From NCBI GenBank assembly GCA_947462335.1, contig OX381714.1, forward strand, positions 59,007,800 through 59,071,799: a DNA stretch of 64,000 nt. Direction: 5' to 3'. Below, one piece after another: positions 54,271 through 64,000 of this stretch. Numbering within the stretch: the stretch's first letter is position 1; every line of letters begins with the position of its first letter. The stretch is from Harmothoe impar. Its lineage: Eukaryota > Annelida > Polychaeta > Phyllodocida > Polynoidae. The position numbers and the translations under genes are program-made. The notes under the pieces were generated by a model. That model did no database searches and was not told where the DNA came from. It saw nothing but the letters and a program-made list of their open reading frames with translations.

Positions 54271-57200
54271 TATCAGAGGTAGATTTATATTATTGTTATC
54301 ACATAGCATAAATTTGTGTTGTGACACCTTAATCCAAGATGGCGGCACAATCCAAGATGGCGGCGCCCGTTCTGACTTCTGGCAAAGTGCAAAGATCATA
54401 TACCTTGTTCTGGTGGTGCCTGGCGGCACCACCAGGTGGCTACGCCACCACTTCGGCATAAAAAAATAAATACTTATATTAATAGCTCATGATCCAGTTG
54501 TATTCACCTGAGGTACAGCACTGACTTTGTGTTCGATTCCACATGTAATAACATGTTCTCTTCTGTACTGTTATTTCTAGCATCTTTATATATGATACAT
54601 GCAGTCATGCCAATTAAGTCATTGCTGAAAATTTCAAAAATAATTGGTTTATTCCACATATCTCTGGTGGCTGTAAGATGGCTGACTCAAGGTGCATTTT
54701 GGCTGACTAAGGGTGAAAAGCGCTTATTCTGAACGCTCTGATAGATCATGGAATTAAATACTATACACTAATACATGGCCTTGTAAAACAGCATAGGTGT
54801 TATTCTCCAGAGCAATGCCTTAGGTCTGGTTCATTTCTGAAGGTTATGGACAGATAATGATATAGGAGCAATCAGACCTCAAAGGTAGCTCATAAAAAAA
54901 ACATGGACAAGGCCGGATGCAAGTGGTAAACCTACCATACCAAGGTACTAAAACACCAGTAAAGACATATGTCAATAATACATCAACATTGTTGACACTT
55001 GCCAGATGCTCAAATAGAGATCATTAAATCCCCATCTACAGAGACATAAATGTCAGCCGCTAATGCTGTTGTGTTTTATTGCATTGACATAATGTTGAAA
55101 ATATGCAAAAACCATCCAGGTCTTAGGCTTATTCTCACCAAATCAATGGAGATTGCTGTCTATGAGCAGGTGCAATCTATGACCCTGCGTAATCTATGAC
55201 CAGCATGACAGACAACGGCTTATTATAAAATCCATTAACCTTTCCAGCACTATCTAACAAGTCATGTGGTCACAAAAAAGAAAATTAAAATTCCCATTTT
55301 TGATGAAAGGAACATACAGAGGTGCTATTACCTCCCCCTGTTTAGGCCTTTAGAATCACTTAAGGGAGATCATTAGATTTATGACCAGTGTGGCCAAAGA
55401 ATGCTCGTTAGTCAAATTCATGAATGGTAGAGCTTTTGAAATATGTTGATTGATCCATTATAGCCATTGCGAAACACCTTCCTGGGAACGAGAATACAGT
55501 AGATGATCAGGAGACTATGTAAGCCGCACCATACACCCAAACTAAGAATTGTTGATAATCCACCTTAGCATATTAACACTATAGGCATTGTCAGGAAAGA
55601 TGATCCCAATCACTGACGCAAGTCGTCCTCCTATTTAATGGACATTTACAAAACTGCCACCGCCTACTCCCTTTAAATACAAATCTATATATATATGTGA
55701 CATAATCTGTGAAAAAGGACCTTAGTGCGGAGTTCCCTTTCCCCAGTACATATTACTTTTAACAAGCTTCAAATTGATAAGGTAAGGTAGTTGCTGACAA
55801 TTGCTGGTAGTACATTCATGTTATAGGAGCAATCAAGTATGCTAGCTGTGGGATTAGGCAGATCACCGATGCAAGTTATCTTTCTTTGAAATCCATTAGC
55901 AGCTAAATCCAACAAACCTTTAGTGACTCTGAATTCCAATACAATCTTATTCTAAATTAGCTCATTGGTTCTAAATAGTAGTAAGGACTTTGATGTGCTT
56001 CTAAAGAGACTGCTGGGGTGAGAGATACTTTTCACTAAAGATTATAATTACACCTTTAATTGCAAACAAAATATGCCTAATGCCTTAGACAAAAAGACTA
56101 ACCCTACTATTTCTATTGTTCCTAGAAATAAAAAGACCAAGGTGGAAAGTCAGTACTGACTAACCTGACACAAATACGAGCCTCTTAGTCAAAAGGACAA
56201 ATACTAACCCTAGTATGCTCATCATTCATCGAATGTGGGTTACTATGTTGGGCGTACAAGGAGCACACAACTTACTAGGCTAGTCACTACTCACTGAGGT
56301 TTTGAGAATATAGATTATGAGCATGGTGGCAGCAACGAAAGGCCAGAGTAAATCAAACGGGCATAACCCGGACGCTTCTTTCATCTCAATAATGATGTCA
56401 TAGCCAGAGCTTCCCAGTAAAGTGTCCAAATCAACAATTTCTTCACAAAGAGCTCTGTAGCACCCGAGGCATTTGACCTAGGGCTCCGCAAGAGAATAGA
56501 GAAAAGAGAAGTGGACACTCTTGAGTGAAAGTCTTTTATCATCTTGTAGTTATCAGTTTATTTTATCGACGAGAAAAAAATAAAAGTGTAAAAATAAAAT
56601 AAAAGGTATGTTTCATGGGACAGGGCAACAGGGTCTCCCACACCTGTCCTCGTCTGACGGCACAAACATGGGAAGAAAGACTGGGGTCAGTAGGTCAGAT
56701 ATTTATTTTATTTTATTTATTCTATTTTTTAAACTTTAAATTACCTACCATCCTCCATGTAAACCCTAAGATTGCCCCAAAAAATGTATAAATATGAAAT
56801 TCTCTTTAGAATTGCACAAAAAAAACTTGGGTCGGCCCTGTTTTGCTAGGGTCGGCTGACCTGAAACAAACCTTTCCATAAATAAATACTAAGATGTTCG
56901 GTTTCAGAGTCATTTTGATGACCGTGGAACTAGTGACCGTTAAAAAGCAGATACTGTTTCTGCATCGCGATGTGATGTTTTAGTGTTCAAGTTCCAGTGT
57001 TGAAAGATGCATTTTCACCTCAATCCACCCAAAATCAAGTTTTGAAATGAACCAAATGAAGACTTCCATTAGTCATTTCCTTATTAAATTGAAAGGCCCT
57101 TTATCATAGGAAAGTCATTTGTTATGAAATCTAAATGAAATTGATGGATCTTTAGTAGACCTTTAAATTCACTGTGAGAGCATATGTGTTTTGATTGGTC

Positions 57201-57422
57201 AAATGCACCCTAGCTGGTTTGATGATTGTAGGCTCTCACTTATATATTTGCATATTAATATGGTAGTATTTACAGATGAAAGAGAAATATCAGACTCCAA
57301 ATTCCTAATATAGACTCATAAGCACAGGGCATATGAGAACATAAGGAAATAAAAAGTCACCCAAATTTAGCTGGTAAGGTCCCACCCAGCCTTATCATAA
57401 TACAATAGGGAGGAGTTCTTAC
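54271..57422. other. Intron, no gene seen
   Basis: A short CAAGATGGCGGC direct repeat lies at 54334-54365 (YY1-like ATGGCGGC). Mostly AT-rich. One open stretch (56477-56290) is discussed among rejected items. Confidence 0.5.
56560..56885. repeat. TTTCAGGTC..CC MITE-like family, copy
   Basis: Related to 62968-63285: GGTCAGTAGGTCAGATATTT, a run of AAATTTAAAGT-type interior, GTCGGCCCTGTTTTGCTAGGG and GACCTGAAACAAACCTTT. Ends are roughly inverted. Confidence 0.55.
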
Positions 57423-57591
57423 CTCTGCCGATGCACCTGTGCCTTTTGTACAGCTCGTAGGGTGAGGTGTGACAGGAGGAGGAGACAGCGTCCGGTGTTC
57501 CTGACGTCAGCAGACACGACTTGTGTTGTCTGTCGTACAGGACGTGTGTGCAGGTCGCTGAGTGGGCGTCAGAACACATAGAGGAACACAC
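57423..57591 (-). CDS. Host gene exon: second half of a PAN/apple-like domain
   Basis: The 169-bp exon lies between acceptor TGTGTAG|GTG and donor GGCAGAG|GTAAGA. It enters in phase 0 and leaves in phase 1. The peptide has the PAN pattern of a Cys pair, an aromatic-Asp turn and a later Cys (VCSSMCSDAHSATC, then VLYDRQHKSCLL). PAN domains mediate protein or carbohydrate contacts outside the cell. A diverged member of another Cys-rich family is possible. Confidence 0.75.
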
Positions 57592-57613
57592 CTACACACA
57601 GCAATCAACACAG

Positions 57614-57860
57614 TTAGGGAGTGTTAATTTATTAATTACAGGGGGGGTGGTGAGATATCATGCGTGGAACGTCTCACGCGCCCCCCTCGTGAAGGCGCCG
57701 GAAATATTTTGCCCCCCCCTTTGAACTTTAGTAATGCCCTGGCTTTTTTGCTAAAAGGGTCTTAAATTTTCACGCCCCCCCTCGGGAGGGGTCGGACATT
57801 TTTACGCCCCCCCCCCAAACCCACCATCCCCCCTGTAATTAATAAATGAACACTCGCTTA
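57614..57860. repeat. G-rich MITE family, copy 3
   Basis: Ends TTAGGGAGTGTTAATTTAT and ATAAATGAACACTCGCTTA. The interior is inverse to copies 1 and 2 (CCCCCCTTTGAACTTTAGTA). It lies 23 bp from the PAN exon acceptor. Confidence 0.85.
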
Positions 57861-57899
57861 GACAGGACAGAACACCCGTTATACACACACATATTAAAG

Positions 57900-58304
57900 G
57901 GGCATTCTCACCAATCACACTTAACCACATAGTACACTAGAACAGCACTAGAAATGTTAGTGGGATTTGCTCGATCCCCACTTTAGTGGGGGTAGGCATC
58001 TTCGGAATTGAGCTAAACACCAAGTAAACAGTTGTTGCCAAGCACATATACAGCTAAGTATCCTAATGGCATAGCAACAAGTGGGTTGGGCCTTCTTACT
58101 CCTTAGAGTCATTTTAGTGCGGGTACGTATCAATGAAATTGAGCTAGGAGCCTTGTAAACATGCGTTGCTGAGCATATAATGAATTGAAATGGTCGTTGC
58201 TAAGCTACCACTTATCCTAGCATCAAACCAATTACACCATTGAATTCCCTGGATTTAATTTAGGCGGGGTAGAACAAGGGATGAACATTATTAATATGAC
58301 CTAC
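57900..58304. repeat. Diverged single copies of the 145-bp unit and a CTTAACCACATAGTA repeat
   Basis: 58010-58090 and 58140-58265 have GTTGCTGAGCATATAA, GTCGTTGCTAAGCTACCA and CAAACCAATTACACCATTGA, diverged from the array at 52.7 kb. 57900-57960 (CACTTAACCACATAGTACAC) recurs at 59010-59060 and, inverted, near 20800. Confidence 0.6.
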
Positions 58305-58420
58305 CTGGAAGCTAATCTTGACATACAGGTGGTGAAGTTTGCCGTCCAGTTTCAGTGTGTCTATGGAAGGGCAGTTATCCTTCTCATATGTGTAGGTCTC
58401 TTTACACTCCCCGCTGTTAT
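58305..58420 (-). CDS. Host gene exon: first half of a PAN/apple-like domain
   Basis: Acceptor CTTGTAG|AT and donor TTCCAG|GTAGGT bound a 116-bp exon that enters in phase 1 and leaves in phase 0. The peptide begins DNSGECKETYTYEKDNCPS and ends LHHLYVKISFQ, with two cysteines. Joined by phase to the exon at 57591 it makes a roughly 95-residue Cys-rich module whose second half looks like PAN. The domain name rests mainly on that second half. Confidence 0.65.
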
Positions 58421-61005
58421 CTACAAGAGGTATGTGGAGGAAGCAGCAGCTGCTTTATTTTACTTTAAATACAAAGAATATCCATATTCAACAGAAACGG
58501 GCCAGCACAAGAAAATTCACATTCTTATCGACACACGTGGCATACTCTCATGACCCTGTTTTGGTACATCAGATGGCTGTGCCTCACCAGATCAATACAA
58601 ATTGATAGCCTTTGACCAGGTGATGTCTTTGACGTCTTTGATGTCACCTGGTCAAAGATGTCAGACGGTCAAAGATGTCACCCGGTAAAAGACTATCAAC
58701 TTGTATTGATCTGTGAAGGCCTTGTGTCCAACACCAGGTAAGAAGGCAGAGCATATCGAAACAAAAGGGTTAATATTTAGAATTAGACGCTCACTTAACC
58801 CTAACTGCATAAATATATGCATTTAAGCCACGCAAAGATGCCTTAAGGGACGACTTTAAGTGCCTTTGAGTTCAGTAATGCCATGTAAATGTCCCGTAAA
58901 TGTCAGAACAGCATTCAGACACATTTTAGTCGCATTCACACAAACTATATGTTTAAAGTGTATGACTGATGATCCAACCATTTTACAGTGCCTCTCAAAG
59001 TGTTAAAGTGGCATTCTCACCACTTGCACTTAACCACATAGTAAACTAGAACAGTACTAGAATTGTGAGTTGGATACGCTCAGTGATTGTGTCACTTTAA
59101 CACTGTTGGGTTGGTATGATATATGAATGCAGTACTGGTAAGTCATGGTTGCAACTAATTCTGAAATTGATTCTTTTGTATTGTGGTACAGTCCTGTTGA
59201 TTAGACCATACCAGTATTTTGGTACTGTGCATGGTTCTGGGCCATACCATTTAACTAGTAGATTAGGTGTGATCATTAGACCATGAACAGCCAGCTGTAC
59301 TAGACCACTGACTCCCTTGGGTAGATGTGCAGTACTGATAGAACAATGGGGCTTAGCTATATCAACACGGGGGGGAACGGATGGGGAGAAAAAAACCAAT
59401 TTTTTCAACAATTTATCTATTCATGACCTTACCATTCCATTAGGAAGTAAAACCAAAACGTAGAGTGATAGATCAGTATCTATTCTACTAGCCTGTTACC
59501 TTTATTCTCATCAGCAAATCTAACAGATAATTCGGAAATGGATTTTACTGGGTCTGAATAAGGTCATTTTATGAATATGTCATGTTCAATGAATAATATT
59601 CTAATAAATATAAGTGATGGTAGTTTGTAAATCGGCCAGTGTATAGATTGAAATGTCCTTTTTCTAATGTAACCAAACATGACATATTGTACACTAGGAT
59701 TATAAAAGAAATATAATGTAAATGTCTGAATACAAAATTGGTGGTAGGCAGGCCATTATACTAGTACGCCCTAGAAGGTGAGTACAAGTATAGCTCATTT
59801 AGGGCGTACTAGAATAGTGGGTATGTCCTCAACCTGCTAATGGGTTATGGCCCCTAGGCTCATTTTCCATTAGCCAATTTGAGGGTACTATCCGTCGGTA
59901 TACCCCCTACACCCACCGATCATGGCTGATTTGTCTTCCAACTGTAGGCTATACTAGAAGCCTGACAATTGTTTATTACCTACCATATCCACCAACTGAT
60001 CTACCCACAGCTCCCTGCCGATTGAACCACATACCATTTGGTAACACCTCCAAATGAAAAATGAGCCCTTACCCCTCCTCCCCTAATCACCAAGCTACAG
60101 CGTGAGAGGGGATGTTCCACATTCGCTCTCGAGCTTCTTTATGCCGTCTTACTATCTGATCTCTTTCAACACTTCATTTGGGGATAAGCACATTAGCAAG
60201 ATAGATTTATGAGATGTTGCATAGCTCTTAACACTAAATCATGGATAGCATAAGTAGGTACTAACTATTTACGGGATGTTGATGATCTGTGAGTATGTCC
60301 TTTTCTATGATGAATCATTATACTAAAAGCCAATGCTATTATAGCATCTGTATCTTTAATGGCAACGATGCTACAGTCCTTACAGTTGGCATGCTATTGT
60401 CGGAACACATCCAAAAGCATCATGGTTTCTAGTTAATCATGTATGTGCTGCGCTATATAGCGTATATAAAAGGACCGATTATTTGCAGACATCCGGTTTG
60501 TTTCATGAATAAATCGTCCATTCCAGTCTACATATGAAATAATGAAATATCCCAGTGGGCACACCTCACAAAAGCAGCACTCAATAAGCGCGTATTAAGC
60601 CATACAGAGAATATGCAGAGCTAAATAAGCGCTTAATAAGTGGTCTGTGCTCACTGGGATGGGCTTCATTTTTCAAATTCATTGATAGTATGAAATGAAA
60701 TAAAATGTTTATAAGCTTTCAAAATGATATTCAGGGTATCAAGATGTCTGAAAACCTAATCAGTAGCATGTGAGGGCCTGTGCTGAAGCAACTAGATACA
60801 GGACACTTGGTCCGAAAAGTGATGGAGACTCCTGTAAATGGTATCTTGACAACACCGCATACCCTTTGCCAATGCTGCATTCATGCACCATGCTTAATCT
60901 GTAGGAATGATAATGTCACACGCAAAACCAGAAATTGTACTATTCCGGAACTGCCTCTGTATAATTCCCGAGTAGCTTCTAGTTAGATTGGGCACCATCA
61001 GAATT
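58421..61005. other. Long intron, no gene seen
   Basis: 58585-58715 is a nested foldback (GATCAATACAAATTGATAG, TTTGACCAGGTGATGTC and inverses). 60550-60660 is framed by CCCAGTGGGCACA and TGTGCTCACTGGGAT, with AATAAGCGC repeats inside, a small MITE. No exon recognised. Confidence 0.5.
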
Positions 61006-61957
61006 CCTACCAGGGGAGATTCACCACTTTCAGACTTTGCCGTGCTAATGTGACCTCTTTTCTCTTTAGATATCCCAAACAGAGCTATTATCGGGATGGA
61101 TATAGAGAGAGGGGTATTGAAATGTTATATCCAGCCAACATTTTGTACATTATGTGTGTTTTAATAGGAAATATCCCTCTCTAAAGTTGGGAAATTAAAT
61201 GTCTCAAGTTAACCTGAAGTCGGTCACTTTGGGGTTTTTTTTTTTCTAGTAATAGTGCCTGGTCTGTCTTACTGGTATGGTACACATAACATAATGTATC
61301 CAGGTGTGGATATCATCAAATGTATTAAGGTAATGTAAATCTGAAATAGGTTTTTAACCTCATTGTACATGCCCCATGTAGAAAATCTATACAAATTCCC
61401 TTCATATTGAGATAACTTAATGTATTGTAGGCAATGTAATCTGAGGATGTTCTTTGAGTTATATGAACTTCATAGAATTTACTGGAATAGTTATAGATTT
61501 GCTATCTCTATGTTTGCAGCAAAGATAAATTACCAGTGCATAGTGCTGTACGACTCAAGGTGTAATTATAACTCTAAATATGTTTCCTGGTAATTACTGT
61601 GCACCTTTTTGCTATAATCGAATTTGAAATACATGTATCTTATTGCTGTATCTTGTCCTTAGGTATATAGAGCAGCGGGACTTGGCATGAAGGCATGCTG
61701 TCCGACATGAGGTACACTGCAGTAATGTATACTCTGTGTCAGCTTGGCACCATAAAACAGGTCTAGTTTAGGACATTATAAGCCATAGACAAAACATGTT
61801 TATAGGTATACCCTTTCCTTTGTTGATAAGAAGAACATTTGAAATATACTGTAATACTCACATATATCGCATATAATTTACGATATATTACGTTTTATGG
61901 TGCTGAAAGTGTCTGACTTAGGGTGTGTGTCCGTCTTTAGGTGAATCTACCCTACGG
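61006..61957. repeat. TIR element with TAGGGTAGATTCACC-type ends (copy B)
   Basis: Left end GGGGAGATTCACCACTTTC and right end GGTGAATCTACCCTA. The right subterminal part (TCGTAAATTATAT-like, GTGTCTGACTTAGGGTGTGTGT) is the inverse of the left part of copy A (12866-13864). Non-coding. Confidence 0.6.
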
Positions 61958-62165
61958 TAAAACCTTGCGTATAAGCCTAACTCTCGTATTAGCGGCACCC
62001 CGATTTGGGGCTGATCCTATAAGCTGCACTAGCGATCTGATTATGGTGCCTTTAGTACTGTACCATAGTAGCAAAAACTTGCGTATAAGCCGCACCCTGA
62101 CTCTGGACCTATTCTATAAGCCACACTGCCGATCTGATGCGCGTATAAGCCGCGGTACCTATTCT
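61958..62165. repeat. GCGTATAAGCCGCACC repeats
   Basis: Three imperfect units of (TG)CGTATAAGCC(G)CACCCTGA with GATCTGAT spacers. Confidence 0.6.
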
Positions 62166-62394
62166 TATTGTAGCTACCCCTCAAATCAAGGTGTAGGATA
62201 GGAAGGGGTTTGAGTAATGAAGTTACATGGTAATATATATATTGGTTGGCCAGTCTGGATACTTAATGATAATGATATCACAATGCCTGATTATTTTGCA
62301 AGCTTTATGCATTATAATATAACACCCATAGTCACCCCTAGTAGTGTGATGCATGGGGTCTGTCACCGTAATGCTACAACACCTCTTATGTGGG

Positions 62395-62500
62395 GCACAG
62401 CATGTCCAAACAAGATTAAACAAGAAAAATGTGGCTTTGACCACTGTCGGGTTTGCTAGCAACCCCGAATCTGGTCAAAGCCACATTTTTACATCTGCAA
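62395..62500. repeat. Hairpin with AAAAATGTGGCTTTGACCA arms
   Basis: AAAAATGTGGCTTTGACCA (62425) and TGGTCAAAGCCACATTTTT (62472) form a 19-bp perfect stem around a GTTTGCTAGCAACC loop. Confidence 0.9.
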
Positions 62501-62967
62501 TGTCGCAACAAAATGTCCTGACGTTATTTGTAGGCCTATGAATGGCCGGATGTCATTTTTATCTTACATAATAATAAATGATTAATATCAATTACCATAC
62601 AAAATCAATACATAGGCCTATAGATCTAATCAATTTACTAGTTTATCCTCAGTTCCCCTCCCCCTCCCCCTACAGCCTACAGGGAACCATCTAGGCCTAG
62701 GCCCTATGTGCCATCTAAGTACCGGTAGCCCTAACTGTAAGAAAATGATAAAACATAGACTTATAGGCATTTATGCCCATGGAAATCCCTGAAACTGGTG
62801 GGAACTATGCAGGGCTAGTCTATAAATTACTACTAAAGCACATGCCTAGGCCTAGTGTTATAGGCCTACAGGAACAATAGGACACCTTTTTCCATGACAA
62901 TGCTTAGGCCTAGTCAGCTGTTTTTTTAAACCTGCCAACTCCCAAAGTATCAACCCAACTCCATAAA

Positions 62968-63285
62968 ACTGACTAGGCCAAAAAAAAAGAAAGGTTTGTT
63001 TCAGGTCACCCGACCGACCCTATCTAAACAGGGCCGACCCTACGTTTTTTTATGCAATTTTGAAGAAATATTTATATTTTTAGACTTTTGGGGTCAATTT
63101 TAGGTTTACAAAATTTTGGAAAAAAATCTCATCATTTTTACACTTTTTTGGGTCAATTTTAGAGAGGAAGTAAAAAAAGTAAAAAATTTTAGAGGGGAAG
63201 TAAAAAAAAAAAAAATCCGACCTACCGACCCTAGAGTTTCTTCCCATGTTACCTGAAACAAAACTTTTTTTTAATTTGGCCTAGT
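62968..63285. repeat. TTTCAGGTCACCCGACC MITE-like family, intact copy
   Basis: Left GGCCAAAAAAAAAGAAAGG, TTTGTTTCAGGTCACCCGAC and right GTTACCTGAAACAAAACTTT, TTTTAATTTGGCC are inverted. Interior AAATTTTGGAAAAAAAT and GGGGTCAATTTTAGG repeats. Copies at 14.2 and 56.6 kb. Confidence 0.7.
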
Positions 63286-63940
63286 AGTATGGTAGGCCTA
63301 TCTGTGGCCAGTGTGGGACTATGTCGCAGTCGGGACTATGTATGATTAGGCCTATGCGGGGTAGGCCTATGCGGGGTATGTAGGCCTACGGGGGGGGGGG
63401 GGGGTGGCATGCCCCCCCCCCTCACACACACACTCAGGGATGTCAACTTTTGGAATGAGCAAGAGACTAGAGTGAGACTTTTCCAAACTGATAAAGTGTA
63501 CGTGAACATATCGGGGCGCGAAGCGCCGCGGTTTGAAAGCGCAGCGCTGCGACCAAGGTAGGCGGGTCTAAGGGCATGCCCCCCCCCAGAAAATTTTGAA
63601 AATTTAGATGTCAAATGGTGCAATTTGATGTGTTCTGAGAGCATCTTTGTAACTTTGGTTCTAATTGGAGTATCTAAAAAAATATTTCAGTTCTGGAAAG
63701 CCTAGAATCTCAGGAATGCGTGAGATTGCTTTACCCCTGCGTGAGAGCGTGAGACAGGGTGCAAATGCGTGAGTCTCACGCCCAATGCGTGAGGGTTGAC
63801 AGCCCTGCACACTTTTGACGAACCCCAAAAAAATTACCCCTCAGTCCCCCTTACTTTGAAACTGCTTGCCACTCCCCTGCCGTGTTAAGGCTATTCCCTA
63901 AATATGATAGGCCTACTTAATCTAAGGTCTACCCAGTTAC
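63286..63940. other. Intron with low-complexity tracts
   Basis: TAGGCCTATGCGGGGTA repeats, a poly-G run and a poly-C run (63390-63425), and GCGTGAGA-type short repeats at 63710-63800. No exon. Confidence 0.5.
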
Positions 63941-64000
63941 CTGGTGTGTTTGTCCCTTCTCGCCGAATCTGAATGATCATTGACGTTCTGGCCCATCTCG
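63941..64000 (-). CDS. Partial exon, 5'-most exon of the host gene in this window
   Basis: The minus strand reads open from the window edge to a good donor (CCAG|GTAACT) at 63940. In the frame ending ...IIQIRREGTNTP the exon stops in phase 1. That is the phase required by the next recognisable exon at 58420, so the two can be spliced. Too little is visible to name a domain. The exon continues beyond the window. Confidence 0.45.

Noticed and set aside
52660..54459. Repeated minus ORFs (MFICLATHISMVLRL...) in the 145-bp array
   Set aside because: They arise from the tandem repeat with no start context or known domain. The array is non-coding.
56290..56477. Minus-strand open stretch after an acceptor-like CCTAG, with a donor-like CCTCA|GTGAGT, encoding a Cys-containing and a hydrophobic segment
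   Set aside because: Its open frame needs a phase-0 entry, but the upstream PAN exon ends in phase 1 and joins the MAM1 exon at 51159 perfectly. In the required phase it has an early stop.
61080..64000. CRISPR-like or bacterial repeat structures
   Set aside because: Repeats here are MITEs, hairpins and low-complexity tracts in an intron-rich eukaryotic context.

Overview
The window is metazoan genomic DNA. It carries GT-AG introns, phase-1 domain exons of an extracellular protein, microsatellites, foldback repeats, and Polinton/Maverick, Ngaro and LINE elements. The repeat content suits a marine invertebrate (amphioxus, hemichordate, echinoderm or mollusc are all possible), but the sequence alone does not fix the species.

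Host gene. One multi-exon gene runs on the minus strand across the whole window and is open at both ends. I place 17 exons by splice sites and matching intron phases. In transcript order they encode an unidentified tail (63.9 kb), a PAN/apple-like domain (58.4-57.4 kb), MAM1 (51.2-47.4 kb, four exons), a kringle-like domain split between 45.9 and 28.7 kb, an LDL-receptor class A module (28.4 kb), MAM2 (27.8-19.0 kb, four exons), the start of a third MAM (17.5 kb) and a CUB domain split between 12.7 and 0.9 kb. This looks like a secreted or cell-surface protein. I do not recognise it as a named gene.

Mobile elements. Two related Polinton-type (virus-like) elements sit in two introns of this gene. 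Element 1 (1781-10894) is bounded by long terminal inverted repeats and a perfect 6-bp target duplication, TTAATC. Element 2 (28986-45450) splits the kringle-domain intron and has lost the tip of its right terminal repeat. Both carry the same minus-strand order: unknown protein U, packaging ATPase, core-protein-X-like protein, conserved hypothetical H, integrase with chromodomain, penton, major capsid protein, adenain-like protease. A plus-strand alanine-rich ORF lies at the right end. Neither contains a recognisable protein-primed DNA polymerase B, the usual hallmark gene. All genes are decayed, mostly by different lesions in each copy. Element 2 has further insertions: a complete Ngaro-type tyrosine-recombinase retrotransposon with split direct repeats (38497-43843), a truncated LINE tail (about 36.4-37.1 kb), a palindromic short-repeat block in the ATPase gene, and an inverted copy of part of its own penton gene.

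Other introns hold a LINE inside a TIR element (22.9-25.7 kb), a probable solo LTR (17.6-18.1 kb), several foldback/MITE families, a 0.45-kb direct duplication (14.9 and 16.3 kb), and an array of eleven units of about 145 bp, each carrying an RFX/X-box-like palindrome (52.7-54.3 kb).
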